DNA from: Candidatus Bipolaricaulota bacterium
GTDB lineage: Bacteria; Bipolaricaulota; Bipolaricaulia; RBG-16-55-9; DRXL01
Direction: 5' to 3'
Length of the DNA stretch: 43,479 nt
Assembly: GCA_938091745.1 (NCBI GenBank)
Contig: CALLJK010000006.1
Coordinates: 1-43,479 of the forward strand
In this document: piece by piece, positions 8,193-15,255 of the stretch
How positions within the stretch are numbered: the first letter of the stretch is position 1
Layout of the letters: each line of letters opens with the position of its first letter
Notes under the pieces: generated by a model
Seen by the model: the letters and a program-made list of their open reading frames with translations, nothing else
What the model was told of the DNA's origin: nothing
Database searches by the model: none
Made by a program: the position numbers and the translations under genes

Positions 8193-9127
8193 ATATCAGC
8201 AGACTGAGAGATTTTCATCCCCAGCAGCGCACAGCTCTGACGCTGGGGACGTTCGACGGGGTGCATCGCGGCCACCGTGCTCTCTTAGAGCGTACGGATT
8301 CATGGGCGCGGGAGCATGGCGCGCTCAGCGTGGCGTTCGTCTTCACTCAGCCACCCTCAAACTCTTTGGGGGTTCCCAAACCGTTGCTCCTCCCTGTTCG
8401 CAAGAAGCTTGAGAAGATCTCTCAGTTCGTAGAGCATGTTCTCGCTGTGGAGTTCCCTGAGGTCGGCGAGATGGCTGCTGAAGAGTTTGTCAGGAAAATC
8501 TTAGTAGAGCAGCTCCACATGGCTCATATGGTGATCGGGCCGGACGCACGCTTTGGCAAGAATCGTCGAGGGAACAGCGCCCTGCTGGAAGAGCTTGGTG
8601 CTCGCTTCGGATTCTCTGTCGAGGTCGTCCCCCCAGTTACAGTGGGACAAAGAATTGTCAGCTCGACGGCGATCCGTGAGAGCTTGCTCGCTGGGCGTTT
8701 TGAAGAAGCTCACCAGATGCTCGGCTATGCGCCCACGCTGTGGGGCACAGTCGTGCACGGCGATGGACGCGGACGGCAATTGGGCTACCCTACGGCGAAC
8801 TTGGCGCTAGAGCACAATGTGCTTGTGCCGGCAGCAGGGGTCTATGCGGTGCGCGTGCTCATACAAGACTCTTGGCGTGAGGGCGTGCTCTATATCGGGA
8901 ACCGATCTACATTTGCCAACGCCAGCCCAAGCATCGAAGTTCATATTTTCGATACTGACGAAGAGCTGTACGGTCTCGAGCTTGAAGTCACTTTGCTGCA
9001 CCGTCTGCGGGGCGATCAGCGTTTTGATTCTCTAGACGCGCTCAGAGAGCAAATTAAACGCGATATTGACGCCGCGCAGGCGGTTTTTGAAGGCTTAGCA
9101 CGAGAGCGGCGTTTCAGCCAGTTTTGA
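8189..9127 (+). CDS. ribF: Bifunctional riboflavin kinase / FAD synthetase
   Basis: A 312-residue RibF. The N-terminal nucleotidyltransferase domain has TLGTFDGVHRGHRALLE (the GxxxxxHxGH nucleotide motif) and the later SSTAIRESL motif, and it adenylates FMN to FAD. The C-terminal riboflavin kinase domain has the hallmark GDGRGRQLGYPTANL and a YAVRVL...IGNRSTF block. The start at 8189 is preferred over the longer frame because it overlaps nrnA by 4 nt and begins just before the catalytic motif. Its 3' end overlaps the convergent higA by 14 bp. Confidence 0.95.
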   Translation: MNISRLRDFHPQQRTALTLGTFDGVHRGHRALLERTDSWAREHGALSVAFVFTQPPSNSLGVPKPLLLPVRKKLEKISQFVEHVLAVEFPEVGEMAAEEFVRKILVEQLHMAHMVIGPDARFGKNRRGNSALLEELGARFGFSVEVVPPVTVGQRIVSSTAIRESLLAGRFEEAHQMLGYAPTLWGTVVHGDGRGRQLGYPTANLALEHNVLVPAAGVYAVRVLIQDSWREGVLYIGNRSTFANASPSIEVHIFDTDEELYGLELEVTLLHRLRGDQRFDSLDALREQIKRDIDAAQAVFEGLARERRFSQF

Positions 9128-9419
9128 CAAGGGCTTTAACCTCTCTTGAGATTTGGTCTCCCAATTCCTCCTTTGTGATCTCAAGATCATAACGTGCCTG
9201 CAGATTCAGCCAGAAACGCTCGGATGTCCCGAAATAGCGGGCTAGCCGCAGGGCTATGTCCGCTGTGATAGCTCTTTTCCCCCGTATGATCTCGTTAATC
9301 CTCCTATAATCAATATTGATGTCCTTAGCGAGGCGATGTTGGCTGATACCCATCGGTACGAGGAATTCTTCTAGCAAAATCTCTCCAGGGTGGATGGGGC
9401 CTAGTTCTCTCTTGCTCAT
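9114..9419 (-). CDS. higA: HigA-family antitoxin
   Basis: A 101-residue XRE-type antitoxin of the HigA/VapI class. It opens with the family pattern PIHPGEILLEEFLVPMGISQ, continues with an HTH (HRLAKDINIDYRRINEIIRG) and ends with ITADIALRLARYFGTSERFWLNLQARYDLE. It neutralises the HigB RNase and usually represses its own operon. It lies 12 nt downstream of higB with an AAGGAGG ribosome site. The toxin-first gene order is typical of hig loci. The last 14 bp overlap the 3' end of convergent ribF. Confidence 0.93.
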   Translation of the reverse strand: MSKRELGPIHPGEILLEEFLVPMGISQHRLAKDINIDYRRINEIIRGKRAITADIALRLARYFGTSERFWLNLQARYDLEITKEELGDQISREVKALVKTG

Positions 9420-9431
9420 ATTGACTCCTCC

Positions 9432-9716
9432 TTATGAATGATAGTCTGTGATCTCCACATCATAAGCATTGCCATTGCGCCACCGAAAGCAGATTCGCCA
9501 TTGCTCATTGATTCGGATACTGTACTGTCCCTCTCGATCCCCTTTCAGCTTCTCTAGCCGGTTCCCTGGCGGAATTCTCAGGTCTTGAAGTGATTCAGCA
9601 GCATCCAAGATCAAAAGCTTCCGCAGCGCCAATCGTAGCACTTGTGTAGGTAGCCTTCGAGGCTTTTCTCCTCGAAAGAGTTTCTCCGTATCTGGATCAG
9701 CGAAATGCCTGATCAA
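9432..9716 (-). CDS. higB: HigB-family (RelE-fold) toxin
   Basis: A 94-residue toxin with the proteic-killer pattern: F-x-D-x-x-T-E-K-L-F near the start, RKLLILDAAESLQDLRIPPGNRLEKLKGDREGQ (written in family order), then the active-site strand YSIRINEQWRICFRW and a final VEITDYHS. HigB cuts mRNA on the ribosome. The start codon is TTG, 8 nt after the -10 hexamer, so the mRNA is predicted to be leaderless. It is intact and paired with intact higA. Confidence 0.92.
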   Translation of the reverse strand: MIRHFADPDTEKLFRGEKPRRLPTQVLRLALRKLLILDAAESLQDLRIPPGNRLEKLKGDREGQYSIRINEQWRICFRWRNGNAYDVEITDYHS

Positions 9717-9724
9717 TCAAGTCA

Positions 9725-9753
9725 ATAATAGCACGGAGCGACAGAAGGGTCAA
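9725..9753 (-). promoter_or_regulatory. Promoter of higBA
   Basis: TTGACC (9748-9753), a 17-nt spacer and TATTAT (9725-9730) on the minus strand. The -35 contains the stop codon of the upstream nuclease pseudogene. The TTG start of higB is 8 nt after the -10. Confidence 0.75.
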
Positions 9754-10300
9754 GCGTTATAGAGTCCAATCTCAAGCGGCCAACCTATACACCGTAATAC
9801 TTGATGGACTGGGTGAATTAGCCCTTTTCTCCTCTCTTCGACCCTTTGCCCCAAAGGAATCTGTAACACATTTCTTGCTATTAGTTCAAACGAAAAGTAT
9901 TAGCGGGTCTAGGCTGATCTTTATTACGATCAAGCCTTTTTGATCAAAATTCTCTAAGTTAATTAGCTTGATAGCATCTCCTAAGAGGCTCACATGGCCA
10001 GGGTACGGATGTAGCATATTCACAGACCAATTTTCTGCTTCTTTGCCATTGTCTCCAAACGGGCGCACAATCTTAAACTCGATTGCGAGCTTGCCCTGCC
10101 CATTTGTGAACCACCAAGTCCGGGGTACGGTGCGTACTAGCCTGGATACCCTCTTGCACCAGTCGCTTCGATATTTCTTTAACAAGCTGAGGTTCGCCGA
10201 AGGGACCTATACCAGGCTTAAAAGATTTATGAACCGGCTTTTGGCTGTCAAATTCCTTCAAAATATCAGCAATCCTTTTGACAACCTTGGGATAGTCCAT
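9750..10300 (-). pseudogene. PD-(D/E)XK-like nuclease broken by two frameshifts
   Basis: The ATG at 10300, with AGGAGG before it, starts a frame giving MDYPKVVKRIADILKEFDSQ and then STHRTPDLVV. Around 10130-10110 the homologous reading moves to a second frame, giving NGQGKLAIEFKIVRPFGDNG, NWSVNMLHPYPGHVSLLGDA and GLIVI, which stops near 9886. A third frame resumes with ELIARNVLQIPLGQRVEERR and LIHPVHQVLRCIGW and stops at 9750. The TPDLVV plus IEFK pair looks like the D and ExK of a PD-(D/E)XK nuclease fold. Two shifts in one ~183-residue frame indicate decay; sequencing error is less likely because no other gene here is broken this way. The tract is AT-rich, consistent with acquired DNA. Confidence 0.75.
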
Positions 10301-10401
10301 ATCCTCCTAATGACGCTATCGTCTTGGAAATTCAACTCCGTCAAGTGAGCAGTAAGCCGTGTTGGAGTCCGTCGCAACTAGGATCCCAACAAGCTTGCCC
10401 G

Positions 10402-10635
10402 TTACATCCCGAGCTTCCTCGCTAAGCGATGCTTGTCGAACCCGACAATAAATTCCCCGTCAATCTCGATGACCGGGACGCTTGCCCGCCCCGTCCGACT
10501 CACAATCTCTGCCATCTTGTTGTGGTCTTTTGACAGATCATACTCAATGAAGCCGATCCCCCGCTCGGCAAGAAATTGCTTGGCTACGCCACAATACTGG
10601 CACATCGGCATTGTATAGATAATCACGTGCATCAT
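10402..10635 (-). CDS. Glutaredoxin-like (NrdH-type) protein
   Basis: A 77-residue small redoxin. It has the CxxC active site CQYC near residue 13, the cis-proline motif SVPVIEIDG and the terminal GFDKHRLARKLG. This fits the NrdH/glutaredoxin-3 size class that reduces ribonucleotide reductase or mixed disulfides. The start may be the first or second of two ATGs. It stands alone on the minus strand. The specific partner cannot be told. Confidence 0.85.
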   Translation of the reverse strand: MMHVIIYTMPMCQYCGVAKQFLAERGIGFIEYDLSKDHNKMAEIVSRTGRASVPVIEIDGEFIVGFDKHRLARKLGM

Positions 10636-10733
10636 CCCACACCCCTATCCCGAAAAGTTTGGCGATAGTCACCGACCACCGGCTGGTAAGTCTACACGCT
10701 AGGCCAGGGGGTTGTCAAAAATTTTTCTCACAC

Positions 10734-10762
10734 TTGCACAAATCTCGATTTTCCTGTATTAT
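10734..10762 (+). promoter_or_regulatory. Promoter of tsaB-etfBA
   Basis: TTGCAC (10734-10739), a 17-nt spacer and TATTAT (10757-10762). The tsaB ATG is at 10776, so the predicted leader is about 7 nt and has no Shine-Dalgarno site. Confidence 0.7.
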
Positions 10763-10775
10763 TTCAGCAAATCTT

Positions 10776-11435
10776 ATGACTGTACTGGGCATCGAGACGA
10801 GCCACGAGCAAGGGAGTATCGGTCTGTGCTGCAATGGGCGTCTTCTGGGTGATATGCTCTTCTCTACGGAGCTTGGCCCCGGTGAACGTCTCCTGCCTGC
10901 TCTGGAGAGCTTGCTCGCGCTCAACGAGATCAAACAAGAGCAGATCGAACTGATCGCTATTGCCCTTGGGCCGGGGTCATTCACAAGCCTGAGGATTGGC
11001 ATGGCCGTGGGGAAGGGGCTCGCGCACGCCTTGGGCATCCCCATCGTGGGCGTTCCCAGCGCGGCTGCGTACGCTGAAAAAGTCTCGTTTCTCTCCGGAA
11101 AGATCTGTGTCGTGCTGCCGGATCGGCGCGATTTCGTTTATTATGCCCTCTATGAAGGTACTACTCTGACCACGCCAGAGACGTCAAGCACAATCGGGGC
11201 TCTGCAAGAGAAGCTCGAGCGAATGAGTGATTTAGCACTCTGTATCGGGCCTGGAGCGGAGCGCCATCGTTTAGCCCTGGAGCGTATCGTGACAATCGCT
11301 CCAGCTGCGCTCAATCAGCCCTCCGGGGCGGTCATCGCTCAGCTGGGTGCGCTCAAATACAGTCAATTCCAACAGAACGAGCTATGGACATTAGAGCCGC
11401 TCTACGTACACCATCTATTAGCAAAAATTTCGTAG
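10776..11435 (+). CDS. tsaB: tRNA t6A37 biosynthesis protein TsaB
   Basis: A 219-residue ASKHA-fold protein that scaffolds TsaD and TsaE for threonylcarbamoyl-adenosine formation on ANN-decoding tRNAs. Family signatures are VLGIETSHEQGSIGL, then GPGERLLPALESLL, the block IALGPGSFTSLRIGMAVGKG LAHALGIP (shown in two parts) and VVLPDRRDFVYYALY. The start at 10776 is chosen because the protein begins with the conserved MTVLGIETS; the upstream extension of the frame is not conserved. It is co-transcribed with etfB (16-nt gap), an unusual partnership that may simply reflect gene packing. Confidence 0.93.
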   Translation: MTVLGIETSHEQGSIGLCCNGRLLGDMLFSTELGPGERLLPALESLLALNEIKQEQIELIAIALGPGSFTSLRIGMAVGKGLAHALGIPIVGVPSAAAYAEKVSFLSGKICVVLPDRRDFVYYALYEGTTLTTPETSSTIGALQEKLERMSDLALCIGPGAERHRLALERIVTIAPAALNQPSGAVIAQLGALKYSQFQQNELWTLEPLYVHHLLAKIS

Positions 11436-11451
11436 CGAGAAAGGAGCTTCT

Positions 11452-12201
11452 ATGAAGGTACTTGTCTGCGTCAAGCGCGTCCCAGACACCGGCGGCGGCT
11501 TCAAGCTGACCGCCGACGGGATGCGCGTGGACACCACGAACTTGGGCTTCACCGTCAGCCCACACGAAGAGTGTGCCATCGAAGAAGCGATCAGGATCAT
11601 CGAGAAGCACGGGGGCAGCTCGACAGTGTTGACGCTTGGGCCCCAAGCCGCCCAAGAGCAGCTTCGGGAAGCAATCGCCAAGGGGATCACTAGCGCTATC
11701 TTATTAGAAGCTGAAGATTATGAGTTTTGGGACCCCGCGGCGACTGCCCAAGCGATCGCTGAGACTGTTAAGTCCCTGGGATTCGATATACTGCTCTTTG
11801 GGAACGAATCTGCTGATACGTGTAATTATCAAGTAGGGCTGCGCGTAGCTCATCTTTTAGATCTGCCGTGCGTGACAGGGATCAAAGCCCTCGAGATCCA
11901 GAACAATACAGCCATCGCCAAGCGCGAGACCAAGGACGGCTGGGAAGTCTACGAAGTCCCACTTCCTGCGGTGTTCACCGTGAGAGAGGGCATCAACACC
12001 CCGCGCCATCCCAGCTTGCGCGGGATCATGAGCGCGAAAAAAGTGCCCATCGAGCAGAAGAAAGTGACCAAACCCGCATCACAGATAGTGCGCAAGGCTC
12101 TCAAGAAGCCACAAGAGGGCCGACAGCTCGAGATCTTGGGCCAAGGGGTCGACGCCGTGCCCAAGATTGTCGAGAAACTTCGCGAAGTGGGGGCGATCTA
12201 A
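11452..12201 (+). CDS. etfB: Electron transfer flavoprotein beta subunit
   Basis: A 249-residue EtfB (FixA family). It has the N-terminal MKVLVCVKRVPDT and the downstream region NLGFTVSPHEECAIEEAIRI, which binds AMP or a second FAD depending on subtype, and the recognition-loop region INTPRHPSLRGIMSAKK. The FGNESADTCNYQVG block is also typical. With EtfA it carries electrons from acyl-CoA or amine dehydrogenases to the quinone pool or a bifurcating partner. No dehydrogenase or FixC/X gene is visible nearby. A GAAAGGAGC ribosome site precedes the ATG. Confidence 0.95.
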   Translation: MKVLVCVKRVPDTGGGFKLTADGMRVDTTNLGFTVSPHEECAIEEAIRIIEKHGGSSTVLTLGPQAAQEQLREAIAKGITSAILLEAEDYEFWDPAATAQAIAETVKSLGFDILLFGNESADTCNYQVGLRVAHLLDLPCVTGIKALEIQNNTAIAKRETKDGWEVYEVPLPAVFTVREGINTPRHPSLRGIMSAKKVPIEQKKVTKPASQIVRKALKKPQEGRQLEILGQGVDAVPKIVEKLREVGAI

Positions 12202-12202
12202 C

Positions 12203-13177
12203 ATGATCTTAGCTATTCTTGAGATAGTCAAGGGTTCTCTCACAGAGACGTCGTTGGAGACTGTCACGGCAGCGCGGGATCTTGCGCAAAAGAGCAACGA
12301 TTCTGTTGCCGCCTTACTGATGGGCAAGGGGGTGAGCACACTCGCGCCAACACTCAAGGGAATTCACACTGTGCTCGTCGCAGAAGATCCCCACCTTGAA
12401 GGGTATCTCCCCGACGCGTTGGCCGAGATCGCAGCTTATGCTATTCGTCAGAAATCCCCGAAGATCGCGCTGGCACCGGGCACCGAAACGGGCAATGATC
12501 TCATGGCGCGCGTAGCTGCGCGACTCAATCTGGGCTTGGCCACAAACTGCGTCGAGTTCTCTGTCGAGGGAGGCTCGCTGAAGAGGGTGACGCGCCTCAA
12601 CTGGGGCGGCAGCTTATTAGAAGAAGTCGAAATCTTCAGCAGCCCCATCTTGCTGACGCTTGCGCCCCACGCTCTAGCCGCGCAGAGCGCCGACGGCGCT
12701 ACTCCCACCGTCGAGACGCTCTCGCTCACTTTGACTGAGAAGGCCCTGCGCGTACGAATGAAAGAGCTCATCCCCACGGAGAAGAAGGGGATCTCGCTCA
12801 CAGACGCCAAGATCGTCATTGGCGGGGGCCGAGGCATGGGCAGTGCCGAAGCGTTCAAGATGCTCGAAGAGCTCGCGAGCTTGCTCCATAACGCGGCGGT
12901 CGGGGCAACGCGCGTCGCGACAAATAACAATTGGCGTCCGCACTCCGATCAGATCGGCCAGACGGGTGCCCAGATCGCCCCAGATCTCTATATCGCGTGC
13001 GGGATCTCTGGGGCTATCCAGCATATGGTCGGCTGCAAGAACTCAAAGAAAATCTTGGCGATCAACAAAGACCCTGAAGCGCCGATCTTCCAGCGAGCTG
13101 ACTACGGCGTCATCGGTGATCTCCATCAGGTTGTCCCAGCGCTTATCGCCGAGCTGAAGAAGCTGAAAGGGGCTTGA
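12203..13177 (+). CDS. etfA: Electron transfer flavoprotein alpha subunit
   Basis: A 324-residue EtfA. The N-terminal half pairs with EtfB. The C-terminal FAD domain shows GGGRGMGSAEAFKMLEELA, VGATRVATNNNWRPHSDQIG QTG (shown split), CGISGAIQHMVG and the final NKDPEAPIFQRADYGVIGD. The start at 12203 is 1 nt after the etfB stop, indicating tight coupling; the upstream frame extension is rejected. It ends the tsaB-etfB-etfA unit. Confidence 0.95.
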   Translation: MILAILEIVKGSLTETSLETVTAARDLAQKSNDSVAALLMGKGVSTLAPTLKGIHTVLVAEDPHLEGYLPDALAEIAAYAIRQKSPKIALAPGTETGNDLMARVAARLNLGLATNCVEFSVEGGSLKRVTRLNWGGSLLEEVEIFSSPILLTLAPHALAAQSADGATPTVETLSLTLTEKALRVRMKELIPTEKKGISLTDAKIVIGGGRGMGSAEAFKMLEELASLLHNAAVGATRVATNNNWRPHSDQIGQTGAQIAPDLYIACGISGAIQHMVGCKNSKKILAINKDPEAPIFQRADYGVIGDLHQVVPALIAELKKLKGA

Positions 13178-13200
13178 ACCAAAATTTCACCTCCGTTCCA

Positions 13201-13230
13201 TTGACAGCGCCCGAGACTGTTCAGTATAGT
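13201..13230 (+). promoter_or_regulatory. Promoter of the CARDB protein gene
   Basis: TTGACA (13201-13206), an 18-nt spacer and TATAGT (13225-13230). The gene starts at 13267 with GGGAGG before it, giving a conventional ~30 nt leader. Confidence 0.8.
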
Positions 13231-13266
13231 AGAACAGAGAAAGAAAACCTCGGGAGGTTTAAAGTC

Positions 13267-14586
13267 ATGCGCATTGGGGCACTTATTCTTGTTGGGATCG
13301 TTCTCGCGGGACTGGGAGTTGCAGGGCAGTCGGGGCTGCCCGATCTCATAGTGAAGTCGGTGCGGGTCTCACCCAGCAACCTTGAAGAGGGGCAAGCAGC
13401 TCTCATTCGTGCGGTTATCGCCAATGTGGGGCAAGGCGATGCCGCCGGAGCCTTCGATGTCATCATCGAGCTCAATGGGCAAGAGCTGGCGACCCGCTCA
13501 TTCTTTGAGCTCAGAAAAGAGAGAGCTACCGAGATTCAGATCCCTTGGAAAGCCACGGTGGGCACCCATACCCTGACAGTCTCTGTGGACGCGCCCTTCA
13601 GCAGAATCCGCGAGTCCAATGAGTCTAATAATAAGCTCTCTCTGCAGTTTACGGTCTCGCCCGTCATGGGCGTGCGCTCGTTCAGCTTAGATATTATTAA
13701 GCTCTTTGGGCGCATCCTTGACGAAACTGGGATAGCCCTCCACTTTAAGCTTACTGACAGCGTCTTTACTTCTCTTGACAACGCGGTGCGCGCTATCAAT
13801 GATGCAGCCGCAGCCCTGCGCAATGCCTCCCTTGAGCTTGGACTGGTGCGCCAACTCGTGCCTCCCGCTTTTGCTACTGATACTCTCTATAAAGACGCGG
13901 AGGCGCTCGTCACCCTCTATGAGGGCATGGCCGAATCGTTTGAACGCATCGCCGCGATGCTTGAAATCGGGAATTTCGACGCTGTGCTGGAAAACGCATA
14001 TCTATTGCGCCAAAAGCTCGTGGCGCTCTCGCAAAAGACCATTGCCGACACGAGCTTTGCCCCACTACAATCAGCTATAGCTCAGTTTGATCGCGTGATC
14101 GCGTTGGCGAAGGAGCTGCGCGATCTGCTCAAAGGGGCACAGGGGCGTTCCCAATACGAGGTCGCCGTGGAGTTATTTAATGCGTTCATGGCCTTTGGAG
14201 ACGAGCTGAGTGCGTGCTCACGGGCTATTGTAAAACAAGCAGAGGCCTATGCCGCACAATTCTACCAAGGCGAGCAAGCCCTCAACGGCGCGTATAACTC
14301 CAAGCGTTCTTTGGAGATCCGATGGCCTGGAACTATTCTCATGCGCTTGGAGCTCTACGATCTCAAGAGCGGTGAGCTCGTGCTCTGCAGCGAGGAGATG
14401 GGCCCATGGTTAGGGATGGTCACGAACGGCTCGCTCTCCACGGGAATGTATGGATACAGATTAGTAGGGATGACGAAGTATGGGGTGCGCCGGATCGAGC
14501 TAGGTCGTTTACAGATCAAGCAATCCGGCAGCGTTCCCCCTTTGGTGAGGCAGAATGTGCCTGTGGGCATGTCTGGCGGGCATTAG
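13267..14586 (+). CDS. Secreted CARDB-domain protein with FlgD-like end
   Basis: A 439-residue exported protein. A signal peptide (MRIGALILVGIVLAGLGVAG) is followed at ~25-130 by a CARDB adhesion domain: PDLIVKSVRVSPSNLEEGQ, IRAVIANVGQGDA and RIRESNESNNK, the last being the diagnostic E-x-N-E-x-N-N. Residues ~140-330 are mostly alpha-helical. The last ~90 residues (RLELYDLKSGELV, STGMYGYRLVG) resemble a FlgD/Ig-like carboxy domain. The start at 13267 is fixed by the promoter, GGGAGG and the signal peptide; the longer frame from 13174 reads through the promoter. It probably acts outside the cytoplasmic membrane. Its 3' end overlaps the next gene by 32 nt. Confidence 0.85.
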   Translation: MRIGALILVGIVLAGLGVAGQSGLPDLIVKSVRVSPSNLEEGQAALIRAVIANVGQGDAAGAFDVIIELNGQELATRSFFELRKERATEIQIPWKATVGTHTLTVSVDAPFSRIRESNESNNKLSLQFTVSPVMGVRSFSLDIIKLFGRILDETGIALHFKLTDSVFTSLDNAVRAINDAAAALRNASLELGLVRQLVPPAFATDTLYKDAEALVTLYEGMAESFERIAAMLEIGNFDAVLENAYLLRQKLVALSQKTIADTSFAPLQSAIAQFDRVIALAKELRDLLKGAQGRSQYEVAVELFNAFMAFGDELSACSRAIVKQAEAYAAQFYQGEQALNGAYNSKRSLEIRWPGTILMRLELYDLKSGELVLCSEEMGPWLGMVTNGSLSTGMYGYRLVGMTKYGVRRIELGRLQIKQSGSVPPLVRQNVPVGMSGGH

Positions 14587-14854
14587 CCTCGCGATCAGCG
14601 TTCAGCTCTCAGCTGTAGATTTTCAGGTGCAGAGCCAGATACCCATAGCAAGCGTGCGCCTTGAAGTCTTCGATCTTTCGGGGAGAAAGATCTTCTCGAG
14701 CGGGCCGGTGCCAGGAGCAACTTACAAATGGTATCTACAGCGCGATGATGGCCATCCCGTTGCCAACGGCGTCTATCTGTATATCTTTTTCACCAAAACA
14801 ACAGATGGCAAAGAACTTCGCAGCTCCGTAGGCAAGATCGCCGTGCGGCGCTAG
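14555..14854 (+). CDS. Small secreted FlgD-like domain protein
   Basis: A 99-residue protein with a signal-like start (MCLWACLAGISLAISVQLSA) and one FlgD-type Ig domain: VRLEVFDLSGRKIF, then YKWYLQRDDGHPVANGVYLY and a basic C-terminus. The same kind of domain ends the upstream CARDB protein and the subtilase at 36581-38869. It begins inside the preceding gene in another frame (32-nt overlap) with GTGAGG ahead of the ATG. A frameshift joining the two is unlikely, because the upstream protein already has its own such domain and this one has its own signal sequence. Its 3' end overlaps trxA by 4 bp. Confidence 0.7.
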   Translation: MCLWACLAGISLAISVQLSAVDFQVQSQIPIASVRLEVFDLSGRKIFSSGPVPGATYKWYLQRDDGHPVANGVYLYIFFTKTTDGKELRSSVGKIAVRR

Positions 14855-15177
14855 CTCAGATGCGGCTCGATCTTGCTCAAAAGTTTGCTCTTGCTCATGT
14901 AGCCGATCAGGCGCTCGACCTCCTTGCCGTTCTTGAAGATGAGCAGCGTCGGGATGCTCTGCACCCCGTACTGCATGGCGGTCTCTGGGTTCTGGTCTAC
15001 GTCGAGCTTGACGACCTTGAGTTTCGTATTGAGTTCGTGGGCGATCTCCTCGACAATGGGGGCGATGGCGCGACAGGGGCCGCACCAGTCCGCGTAAAAG
15101 TCTACCAAGACCGGCTGGGGCGACTGGAGAACTTCCTGCGCAAACGTCTTATCAGAGACGTACATAAGCTTGGACAT
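14851..15177 (-). CDS. trxA: Thioredoxin
   Basis: A 108-residue classical thioredoxin with the active site WCGPC in VLVDFYADWCGPCRAIAP, the cis-proline SIPTLLIFKNG, and the buried Asp in VDFYAD. It is cytoplasmic, with no signal peptide. It has its own promoter (15214-15242) and a GGAAGGAG ribosome site. It lies directly downstream of the PpiC-SecD-like gene, but its own promoter suggests independent expression. Confidence 0.96.
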   Translation of the reverse strand: MSKLMYVSDKTFAQEVLQSPQPVLVDFYADWCGPCRAIAPIVEEIAHELNTKLKVVKLDVDQNPETAMQYGVQSIPTLLIFKNGKEVERLIGYMSKSKLLSKIEPHLS

Positions 15178-15213
15178 GCTCGTGACTCCTTCCCGTTGAA
15201 TAACTCAACTGTC

Positions 15214-15242
15214 AGTGTAGCTTGTAAAGTTGGACCATGCAA
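15214..15242 (-). promoter_or_regulatory. Promoter of trxA
   Basis: TTGCAT (15237-15242), a 17-nt spacer and TACACT (15214-15219) on the minus strand, in the 78-nt gap before trxA. Confidence 0.7.
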
Positions 15243-15255
15243 CCGCCGAGTGAAC

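Noticed and set aside
13174-13266. Longer CARDB protein starting at 13174
   Set aside because: The extension reads through the TTGACA/TATAGT promoter and the ribosome site at 13250-13260; the signal peptide begins at 13267.
14555-14586. Frameshift joining the CARDB and small FlgD-like proteins
   Set aside because: Each has its own signal sequence and terminal domain, so two overlapping genes explain the data better.
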